DNA of 64,000 bases from Puccinia triticina (taxonomy: Eukaryota; Basidiomycota; Pucciniomycetes; Pucciniales; Pucciniaceae). Below the pieces are notes generated by a model that did no database searches, was not told the origin of the DNA, and saw only the letters and a list, made by a program, of their open reading frames with translations. The translations under genes and the position numbers were made by a program. Below, in pieces: positions 55,901-64,000 of this stretch. Positions within the stretch are counted from its first letter, which is position 1, and each line of letters opens with the position of its first letter. The stretch lies in contig NC_070568.1 in the NCBI RefSeq assembly GCF_026914185.1, positions 2,314,001 to 2,378,000 of the forward strand, written 5' to 3'.

Positions 55901-56688
55901 ACCTTTTTCTCCCCTCCCAGACGATTCGGCGTAATTGATTCCAACTTGATGTAAAGGGATGATTTCCACAAGGTGACGCGGATGTAAGGGATGTTCATGT
56001 TAGACACAATTAAAACATTTTCGCGATAGGTCATCCCGAATTCAATTCCTCCGACCCCCGACCATCAGCGACAGTTCAAGTCCTGCGCATACAACACCAA
56101 CATTTGAGCACCAACCTCTCCCCGACGGACGAGCAACGCAGAAGCTGGCCATTTGATAACATTCATTTACTCCCACGCCGACCTCTCCTCGAAGTGACAG
56201 TACAGTTTAGTGCCTCCCCTGCGCGACTAATACAGATCAACCCAATCGGCTAACCATCTGCCCAATGAATCCCACAGCACGCAACATTCATTTTCACAAA
56301 GACCTCCCCCGAGCTTTGACCTCGTGTTGCTCGTACGGCGAGTTCCAAATGGCTCATTTCCGCTCCTCCTTTATTTCACAGCTAGACGCTAACTCAGCAA
56401 CTCAACATCCGATCTGATGATGGGAAAACTATGGATTGATGAAAACTCCAGCGGTATAAACTAATCCAAAGACGCGAATACAACAGGTTTATGCTGAGCG
56501 AACACGTAAGAAACGCCCGATGATAGAGTTGATTCATCTTTGCCGTCTCAATCTTCAATCACGATCACCTCTCTAATTTTCCCATTCGTATAGTCTTGAG
56601 GGGATCCAGCAAACCCACACGCCACCTAGAATCGACTGGTTAGTAACGCCTACATATCTAACTTTTTAATAGACAGCTCACGTTAACT
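55901..56688. other. Gene-free flank of the gypsy element
   Basis: No open frame or element could be supported. By position it may be older Helitron-derived DNA. The five bases before the LTR are TTAAC, the expected 5' copy of its target duplication. Confidence 0.35.
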
Positions 56689-57656
56689 GTCAGCCTTAGA
56701 GTCATCACAGCTGACCTAAAAGCTGCCTGTTCTACCTTTGTTACATATAAATTACTTTATATCTTTTTCATCTTAAGAGATAACCTTGTTTTGACTTCAT
56801 ATTCTGTTTCCTCATGCAATTTTAACCCTAGTTACAACTTATAAATTCCTTGTAACTATACTCCTTCCCTGAGTTACTGAGTTATGGCGCCCTTGCGCAG
56901 TTGTGACGTGTCAGCGCTACCAGGCGCGCCAAACCACATGTACATATGTAAATTACATAAGCAAACTGTGAAAATTTTCGTAGTCAGGATCCCCCTTGCC
57001 TGAGGCGGATCTACAGACTTCAGCACACCAGAACCACCACCCAGATAACCCCAGGATCACCACCAAAGAGCCTACTCTACTCCCAGTATACCTACCGTCA
57101 CAGGCGCCTAGGATATTGACAGTAAGTAACCTCTTTCACTGAACCTTGATTATCTCAGAGGTACAACTCTGTGTCTTGTTTGATCTGCCTTTTCTTCTTG
57201 CTTTGCCTCCTCCTTGATCACAGGGCTGTCCCTCCAATTCTACAGGCCTTTGCCTCTATCTTGATCACAGGGCTGTCCCTTATAATCACTTGGCCTTTGC
57301 CTCAAAATCTAGGTTGCAGGGCTGTCCCTCAGGTTTCCCATTAAGAACCTTGACTGTCCAGAGAGAAGTCTAAAAAACTGTGGCTGGATTAAACTTATCT
57401 AATCCAGATACCCTCCTGAGAGGAAGCTGTAGCACTTCTAGCACAGATTAGCAGCACTCTTCTGAAGAGTAGTATTGCCAGTGGACGTGCATTCCCACTA
57501 GAATAACCTAGTACTTCTCTTCTATCTTATCCTGCTTGGTTTCTTTCTCTCTCTTTCTCTTTTTCTCTTACAGTTGTATTTTCTTTATCCTAAGAAATCA
57601 AACTGTTGTCCCCCATTTCTTGTGTCCTGCTGTCACTATAGAGACTCAGGCTCACA
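56689..57656 (+). mobile_element. 5' LTR of a Ty3/gypsy retrotransposon (968 bp)
   Basis: It runs from TGTCAGCCTTAGAGTCATCA to AGACTCAGGCTCACA. The boundaries are supported by the solo copy of the same LTR at 42015-48922, which has exact target duplications. It contains a pyrimidine (TTTCTC) tract near 57540-57570. Confidence 0.92.
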
Positions 57657-57675
57657 ATTGGGGGCCTCATCGGGA
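57657..57675 (+). promoter_or_regulatory. Putative primer binding site
   Basis: ATTGGGGGCCTCATCGGGA follows the LTR directly, in the position of a tRNA primer site. I could not assign the tRNA. Confidence 0.5.
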
Positions 57676-58047
57676 AAAATACTCACCTTTTCATAATTCT
57701 AGACTGCTATAAAGCCAAAGGACTGATCCTCCTGACTAACTCAAACAAAAAACTCTTAAAATTCGAAAAAATCACCTTAAAAATTTTTTCTACATATCCT
57801 ACTAACGCTAAAATTCTTCTAAAATCATCCAAAATTGCTTTTACATTGATAAATTTCCTAACTGAACCCTTGAAAAATTTTTTTTACGTTCTGTGTACTC
57901 GTGAAAGTGCAGAACTGCGACTCCTCCGCGCCGCTATTTATCCCTTCGTCGGACTTATCCTCCCCAGAACCCTCCATATCTTCGGATCAAGAAGAGATAG
58001 CGAAAAACGGAGTACGCTCAAAAGATTCTCCTGCTTCTTAACTATAA

Positions 58048-58365
58048 TTGCCGCAATTGACCGTAAAAAAATTCGTAACGGCGCAGACTAGCGCAGAAGA
58101 CGAGAACTACGACGACAACCGCGTAACTGATCCGAAAGAAGGAAACTGGATCAATAGTTCCTCTTGGACCCCTATTGCTACGACTAAATACCCAAAAGTC
58201 CGTCGCCGCAAGGTCACCGCCGCTGTTAATATCTCTGATTGGACCTCAAAATCCGCCGCGAAACCCAGCGCAAAGGAAACTAAGAAAAAAACCTCTACTA
58301 CGACGCGTAAAAGTAAAAGGTTATCTTCTAAACCTAAGTCCCAAGGTATTTTAACCTCGAATTAA
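58048..58365 (+). other. Short basic open frame in the gypsy leader
   Basis: About 100 codons, open to a stop at 58363, with an acidic start (AEDENYDDNRVTDPKEGNW) and a very basic tail (ETKKKTSTTTRKSKRLSSK). It has no ATG. An acidic Ser-rich segment in another frame just before it (SPEPSISSDQEEIAKNG) suggests a small protein broken by a frameshift, or a leader peptide. Function unknown. Confidence 0.35.
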
Positions 58366-58437
58366 TTCTTAAAAAACTCTCTCTTTCCGCTTAAATTAAT
58401 CTCTTTTTCTCTTTATCACGATGCCTCCTCACCTTAG

Positions 58438-59433
58438 AAATGGCCGAGACCTCTCCGAAGAGCTCCGCCACCGGTACCCGCCTTAGCCCAGCCGCTGAAG
58501 AACGGCTTCGAAGGGCTAGAAGCAGCCTTGCCGCCTCTACAGGAGGATTTCCTCAAGCTCCCGGAAGAGGAGCCGCTCCCCCCAGATACCGGGATCCCTC
58601 CGGCCCTATACCAGCCGAGGGAAACTTCCATAGCCCTAGCGTCGAGCAGATCCACGCCGGTTCCGCGGCCTATCGACAGGGAACAGATAGACTTGACGGT
58701 GAACCTTCCCCCGACGAGTCAACCGCCCTCCCAGCCTATCAACCCAGAGGGCATGAGATCCACGGCGCCGCCCAATCTAGCCCTCCTTCCGTACACTCAG
58801 AGCCCTCGACGGGAGGAGTCCTCCGGTCCCATGGACCTTATCCCGGAAGAGGAAGAGCTCTCCAGCCTCATCAGCATGTTCAACGAACAGTTCGACCTAT
58901 TTGTCCGCGCCAGGGAGGCGCAGAACACGTTAACCATGAGGCGCCTCCTCTCCCAAGCATCTATGACGCAGGAAATGATAATAGAATTGGTTGGGAGGAA
59001 AGACGGTATCCGTCTCTGTCAAGAATGGATACCCAGAGACGAGCTACACAACCTGGAAGTTTCTCTAATGAACCAGAACAACGGTCTAGGTCCGCAGAAC
59101 TCCACGGCGCAAGTATCCCGGCCTCATTCGCAGCTAGCTTTAGTGCCGCCACCAGCTTCTATACCGCGAGAGGTAGTTCAATTATTCCGCCCCAGCCCGC
59201 ATCTTCAAACTGGCGGCTACAATCCACCCCATTATCCGCAAATGCCGCAAGAATTCGCAGGCCACAACCCCCCTCCTCCTCAAAACAACTGGAGAGGATC
59301 AGGGAGGAACTGGAGACGCCCTCAGGACAACACTCAGAGAGTTCTAGAAATAGGAGAATACCTGATGAGAGCCACACGAGGAGTGAGGAGAGGCTATGGA
59401 CAAGGGAGAGCCAGAGGGAGAGGCCCTTATTAG
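58438..59433 (+). other. Second open frame overlapping the start of Gag-Pol
   Basis: The +1 frame is open from 58438 to a TAG at 59431-59433, about 331 codons, across the Ser/Pro/Arg-rich part of Gag-Pol. It has no early ATG. Its product looks more like a folded protein than the main frame does ([35 protein letters not shown]) and ends in an RG-rich tail ([15 protein letters not shown]). It may be reached by frameshift or non-AUG start, or be the ancestral Gag frame. This block is markedly more GC-rich than the rest of the element. Confidence 0.45.
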
Positions 59434-62400
59434 ATGAATCTTTACCTAAAAGTTCCTTAAGTAGTGATTCACCGCTAGGCCTCAGTTTAGACATTGATAA
59501 TCTCTCTGATCCTTCAAATAGAGAATTTTTTCTCAATAATCTTAACTCTGAAATGTCTAGAAATGGTCCTTTGTTTCTAGAAGAAAAATTACAAGTCTTG
59601 TTCTCAAAATTTCTCTCTGAATTATCTGGTACAGTTGAAACCATTCCTGGTACCCTTCTTGAATCTTGTGTCAGCAATTTTAAAGATGTCCTGAATCATT
59701 CCATTCTTGATCTATTTAAAAATGAATTCATCCCCTTTTTGCTTGATCAAATCCTGAACAACATAGGAGAAAGTGCCAGAGAGAAGTCCACAGTGAATAA
59801 CAATGTGTTAGAACAACTGAAAAAACACATAGATGATAAGTTTGAGACAGTTCAAGATTTGATTCTGGTAAATGAATCACAATGTCATTCTAACATGGAT
59901 ACAATTGGCCAAAATCTGAAAGATTTTGAAGAGAAAGTGAGCAACAATCTTACTTCCATTGGTAATCAGATCAATGACCTTCATGCCAATGAGCACAACA
60001 GGTTTGAACAATCTAAGAGAAGATTCAGTGACATATCTTCTGTAGTAAACACTGTGAGCTCAAAGCTGGATTCCGTGTTAATACCAGATGACAGAGACCA
60101 ACCCCCTCATCTCTTATACAATAATCCCTTCCAGAATGTCCACCATGAGCAACAACAGGAACACAGACCACCTCCTCCTGTTCCTACTCCTGAACCCCAG
60201 AGACCACCAAGAGATAACCTTCCTAAGCCTGCTAGCAATACTCCTGATGCTAAGACCCAAGAGGAATTCCCCTACATTGATCATGGAGCTATAGACTTTG
60301 AAATGAGAAAAGAACTGTGGAAAGGTATCCCCAAAAATGGAGACTGGGAGAAATTCTCTGGAGAATTGCCTTACAATCATGAGCTTTGGATTAAAAATAC
60401 TGATATCCTGGTCAGAGACTACTTGATGCTGGATAACATGATAATCAGTAGATTAACAATCTTGTTAACTGATACTGCAAGGAATTTGTACCTAGGCATC
60501 AGAGATGAGTATGGAAACAAATCTTGGGCTTGGTGGAAGAATGCCATCAGAAATAAGTTTGGCACTGAGAACTGGAAATGGAAAATGCAACAAGAGTTTG
60601 AGAATGATCACTTCACCTATGGTGGGAGGAAAATCCACAAATGGTTTGGTAATCAGAGAGGAAGACTGAAAGCTTATCAACCTGAACTCAGTCAGTATCT
60701 TATTTGTGAGAAGATCTTAAAGCAGTGCCCTCCAAACCTTGAGCATGCTATTAAAAGCAGATACAAAAGAGATGCCACTGAAATGAGTTTTGAGGACATG
60801 GTTATAATTGCTGAAGAGGTCATAGACAGAGTCATGAAAAGGAACAAGCCTGTGACAAACAATTATAACACTCCAAACAGATCCCAATGGAGAAGCAATC
60901 CTGCCCCTGAGAAAACTGATAAGCCAACTGACTCCTCTACCAAAAAGAATCCTGTCTCTGCCCCTGAGAAAGAAAAACTTATATGCCATTTCTGTAAACA
61001 AACTGGCCACTTCTCCAGGGAATGCCCTAAGAAGAAGAACAGGATCAATAATGTAGGAATGGATGATGATGATGATCCCAAGAGTGACAATGGAGAAGAT
61101 CAAGGTGAACCACATAAATCTGAATCAGAACTAGATGAAGAAGAAGAGAATCATAGAACCAATCACATGATTCTTGCCATGGACAATGGAAATGGTGCCA
61201 ATTATGATCCCTTAGTTGATTTTGACTTTGGAGCACATGCTGTAGAGTGTGAGATAAACCAAGACTTCTCCATTGCTGAAATTCAAGCTGAAACTCATCA
61301 ACCTCAGACCTGGGACAAATCCTGCCAGTCTTCCCACATAGAAGATGCTAGACTGATGAAATGTAAGCCTGATAGAGGAAAAGCTCATCTTACTGGAAAA
61401 GCAAATCTTACTACTGTCCTCATTGAATCCAGAGAACAATCATGTCTTCTTGATAGTGGAGCTTCTTGCTCAATCATCAGCAACAAATTTCTAGACTCTA
61501 TATTACCAGAATGGGAAAACAAGCTCATGCCAATTAACCATGCTAAATTTCACAGCTGTAGTGACCAATTACAGCCAATGGGCATAATAGAAATGGCCTT
61601 AATTGTTCCTCACACTAAAGGTTCTATTAGAATTCTAGCAGAATTTGTAGTCATGAAAAATGCAAGAATTAACTATCTTATCCTTGGAAATGATTACATG
61701 TCTCTTTATGGCTTTGACATCACAAACAGCAAAGAGAGATTCTTTACCATTGGAAATGAGAACAAGAGGAAGAAATTCAGCTTTAAGTCTCATCATCTGG
61801 AGAAAATGAGCCCTTCTAATGAAATCTCTGCTGTAAAGAAGTCCCATCCTCAACTGCAGAAATTTATTACAGAAGAACTCTGTGAAGCCAAATTCAGTGA
61901 TAAGTTGACTATTGAGCAAAAGGAGAAGCTATTTGAAGTCCTCTACAATAACAACCTTGCCTTCTCCAACACCAATCAGCCCCTTGGTGCCATCAAGGGT
62001 CATGAAGTCCATATCAAGTTGACAACTGAGAGACCCTACCCTCCTCTCCTCAGAAGACCTCCTTATCCTGCCAGCCCCAAAAGCAGAGAAGCTCTTGAGC
62101 AACACATTGAAGAGCTAGTAAACCTGAATGTTCTAAGAAAAGTTGGTCATAATGAGGTAGTTGAGATCACTACTCCTGTGATCATTGCCTGGCACAATGG
62201 AAAGTCCAGAATGGTAGGAGACTTCAGAGCTTTGAATTCCTATACTGCTTCAGACAGGTATCCCATTCCTAAGATCAGTGAGACTCTGAACAACCTGGCT
62301 AAAGCTAAGTACCTGACTAGCATGGATGTACTCAAAGGTTTTCACCAGAATGTCATTGCAGAAGATTCCAGACATCTACTCAGGATTATTATGCACAAAG

Positions 62401-64000
62401 GAATCTATGAGTACCTGAGAATGCCCTTTGGGATCAAGAATGCCCCCTCCCATTTCCAGAGAATGATGGACATTGAATTCAGAAAAGAAATTGATGAGAA
62501 GTGGGTCATTATCTACATTGATGATATCATCATTATGTCCAACACTTGGGAGGAACACCTCAATAGGATAGACAGGATCTTGAAAGTTGTTATCAACATG
62601 AACATGAAAATCTCCTTGAAGAAGTGTAACTTTGGATTTGATCAGATCAAAGCTCTAGGTCATCTTGTGTCTGGTATTACCATAGGAATAGACCAGAATA
62701 AAGTAGCTGCTGTTCTCCAAAAACCTGTACCTAGTAGTAGGAAAGAAATGCAATCATTTCTTGGTTTTGCTGGCTACTACAGACAACACATTGAGAAGTT
62801 TGCAGAGATAGCAAAACCTCTGACTGAACTGACAAGGATTGATGTCATATATGAGATGACTCATCATAGAATAGTAGCCTACAACTTGTTAAAAGAGAAA
62901 CTGACCACAGCTCCATTGCTACTGTTTCCTGACTGGGCCCATCCCTTCACACTATATGTAGATGCTAGCATGACTGGTCTAGGTGCTGCTTTACATCAAG
63001 TCCAAGTCATTGATGGAGTGAGAAAAGAAGGACCCATTGTTTTCATATCCAGACAACTGAAAGACAGTGAAACAAGATATGGTGCTAGTCAACTTGAATG
63101 CTTATGTCTGGTCTGGGCCCTGGAAAAACTCCATTACTACTTAGATGGCAGTGTCTTTCATGTTGTAACAGACTGCACAGCTTTGAGATCACTACTGAAC
63201 ATGAAGACTCCCAATAGACATATGCTCAGGTGGCAGATTGCTATTCAGGAATACAGAGGCAATATGACCATAATCCACAGAGATGGGAATATTCACAAGA
63301 ATGCTGATGGACTGAGCAGATGGGCTTTGCCAAATGATCCTAGTAACCCTGCTTATGACCCAGAAGACAAGGATGATGATAGATTCCCCATCATGGGCAT
63401 ACATGTCTCTACTTTCAAGAATGAGTTCTTTGACTCAGTGAGAGAAGGCTACAAGCAAGACAAGAACACTACTATATTGTCTGAACTTTTGTTGAAAGAT
63501 GCTAAAGATGCCCAGCTGAAAAATTCCTTACAAGATCCTTGGAGAAAGCTATATGATGAAGGGAGATTCTCTATATTTGATGGCCTCATCTACTTCAGAG
63601 AGAAACACAACTCTGTCCTAGTCCTAGCTGACAAAGAAAGTATCAACACCATCTTGCATGAATGCCATGACAGTGTCTACTCAGGTCATCTTTCTGAAGA
63701 CAGGACTTTAGAAAAAGTAGCTGATACTGCTTGGTGGGCTAACTGGAAACAAGACACTGGTGAATACTGCTCTTCCTGTGATAGATGCCAGAAAGCAAAT
63801 AAAGCCACAGGCAAAAGATTTGGACTGCTCATGAAAATTGAGGAACCTTCAAAACCATGGGATGTTATTAACATGGATTGGGTAACTTCCTTGTCCCCTG
63901 GAGGAGCTGCTAGTTTCAATGCTTGTCTGGTAATAGTGGACAGATACTCCAAGACCCCTATATTTGTACCCTGCTTCAAAGATGACTCTGCCATGGACAC
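58440..64000 (+). CDS. Ty3/gypsy Gag-Pol polyprotein (runs past the window end)
   Basis: From the ATG at 58440 the frame is open without a stop to the window edge, more than 1,850 codons, 783 nt after the LTR. Order: a Ser/Pro/Arg-rich start (to about 59430), a helical region with an acidic coiled portion, a capsid-like domain (about 60290-60840), the zinc knuckle [15 protein letters not shown] (near 60990), an acidic spacer, protease [12 protein letters not shown] (near 61448), reverse transcriptase ([48 protein letters not shown] near 62515), RNase H ([16 protein letters not shown]), and the integrase HHCC zinc domain ([22 protein letters not shown]) and core ([19 protein letters not shown]-like). 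No break is seen, so it looks recently active. The 3' LTR is outside the window. No frameshift between gag and pol is needed. Confidence 0.94.
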   Translation, partial: MAETSPKSSATGTRLSPAAEERLRRARSSLAASTGGFPQAPGRGAAPPRYRDPSGPIPAEGNFHSPSVEQIHAGSAAYRQGTDRLDGEPSPDESTALPAYQPRGHEIHGAAQSSPPSVHSEPSTGGVLRSHGPYPGRGRALQPHQHVQRTVRPICPRQGGAEHVNHEAPPLPSIYDAGNDNRIGWEERRYPSLSRMDTQRRATQPGSFSNEPEQRSRSAELHGASIPASFAASFSAATSFYTARGSSIIPPQPASSNWRLQSTPLSANAARIRRPQPPSSSKQLERIREELETPSGQHSESSRNRRIPDESHTRSEERLWTRESQRERPLLDESLPKSSLSSDSPLGLSLDIDNLSDPSNREFFLNNLNSEMSRNGPLFLEEKLQVLFSKFLSELSGTVETIPGTLLESCVSNFKDVLNHSILDLFKNEFIPFLLDQILNNIGESAREKSTVNNNVLEQLKKHIDDKFETVQDLILVNESQCHSNMDTIGQNLKDFEEKVSNNLTSIGNQINDLHANEHNRFEQSKRRFSDISSVVNTVSSKLDSVLIPDDRDQPPHLLYNNPFQNVHHEQQQEHRPPPPVPTPEPQRPPRDNLPKPASNTPDAKTQEEFPYIDHGAIDFEMRKELWKGIPKNGDWEKFSGELPYNHELWIKNTDILVRDYLMLDNMIISRLTILLTDTARNLYLGIRDEYGNKSWAWWKNAIRNKFGTENWKWKMQQEFENDHFTYGGRKIHKWFGNQRGRLKAYQPELSQYLICEKILKQCPPNLEHAIKSRYKRDATEMSFEDMVIIAEEVIDRVMKRNKPVTNNYNTPNRSQWRSNPAPEKTDKPTDSSTKKNPVSAPEKEKLICHFCKQTGHFSRECPKKKNRINNVGMDDDDDPKSDNGEDQGEPHKSESELDEEEENHRTNHMILAMDNGNGANYDPLVDFDFGAHAVECEINQDFSIAEIQAETHQPQTWDKSCQSSHIEDARLMKCKPDRGKAHLTGKANLTTVLIESREQSCLLDSGASCSIISNKFLDSILPEWENKLMPINHAKFHSCSDQLQPMGIIEMALIVPHTKGSIRILAEFVVMKNARINYLILGNDYMSLYGFDITNSKERFFTIGNENKRKKFSFKSHHLEKMSPSNEISAVKKSHPQLQKFITEELCEAKFSDKLTIEQKEKLFEVLYNNNLAFSNTNQPLGAIKGHEVHIKLTTERPYPPLLRRPPYPASPKSREALEQHIEELVNLNVLRKVGHNEVVEITTPVIIAWHNGKSRMVGDFRALNSYTASDRYPIPKISETLNNLAKAKYLTSMDVLKGFHQNVIAEDSRHLLRIIMHKGIYEYLRMPFGIKNAPSHFQRMMDIEFRKEIDEKWVIIYIDDIIIMSNTWEEHLNRIDRILKVVINMNMKISLKKCNFGFDQIKALGHLVSGITIGIDQNKVAAVLQKPVPSSRKEMQSFLGFAGYYRQHIEKFAEIAKPLTELTRIDVIYEMTHHRIVAYNLLKEKLTTAPLLLFPDWAHPFTLYVDASMTGLGAALHQVQVIDGVRKEGPIVFISRQLKDSETRYGASQLECLCLVWALEKLHYYLDGSVFHVVTDCTALRSLLNMKTPNRHMLRWQIAIQEYRGNMTIIHRDGNIHKNADGLSRWALPNDPSNPAYDPEDKDDDRFPIMGIHVSTFKNEFFDSVREGYKQDKNTTILSELLLKDAKDAQLKNSLQDPWRKLYDEGRFSIFDGLIYFREKHNSVLVLADKESINTILHECHDSVYSGHLSEDRTLEKVADTAWWANWKQDTGEYCSSCDRCQKANKATGKRFGLLMKIEEPSKPWDVINMDWVTSLSPGGAASFNACLVIVDRYSKTPIFVPCFKDDSAMD

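Overview
This is nuclear DNA of a filamentous fungus, most likely a basidiomycete and, by its overall look, a rust (Pucciniales). Evidence: intron-dense housekeeping genes with introns of roughly 55-245 nt, Ty3/gypsy and Ty1/copia elements, and very heavy loading with nested non-autonomous DNA transposons. The taxon is an inference.

Layout. 1-5.9 kb: repeats, including a 2.7-kb TIR element (2132-4839). 6.3-9.2 kb: a tandemly duplicated small Cys-rich gene with conserved TATA promoters; copy 1 carries a 440-bp MITE in its promoter and seems to have lost its downstream exon. 10-12 kb: repeats and a CACTA-type MITE. 12.1-23.2 kb: the gene island, with a BAR-SH3 membrane-curvature protein (-), MRD1 with five RRMs (-), the RNA polymerase I/III subunit RPC40/RPAC1 (+), and a peroxisomal-type Lon protease (-). 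MRD1 and RPC40, both ribosome-production genes, are divergent across only 110 bp. Two of the island's introns appear to be GC-AG.

23.5-49 kb: almost entirely nested elements, many with target-site duplications (TSDs) that can be read directly: a PIF/Harbinger-like MITE (TSD TAA), a GGGTCAGCC-ended element, CACCAGG-ended elements (TSDs TTA and CAT), a second CACTA MITE (TSD AGA), a fold-back element split by a hAT-like element (TSD TATTATTT) that itself holds a solo LTR, and a solo LTR (TSD GTGTG) split by a 6-kb CACCAGGGGGG element that itself holds another solo LTR (TSD CTTTG). One small four-exon gene (31630-32468) sits among them.

49-64 kb: a RING-H2 membrane protein gene (+), a degenerate Ty1/copia element (-), a Helitron helicase fragment (-), and the 5' part of an apparently intact Ty3/gypsy element (LTR 56689-57656, Gag-Pol from 58440 past the window end).

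The most unusual signal is a set of mirrored (dyad) short-repeat arrays with core CCGGTCAT / ATGACCGG. They recur inside several otherwise unrelated TIR families, with arm sequences that change together within each array. No virus, toxin cluster, CRISPR array or rRNA gene was seen.
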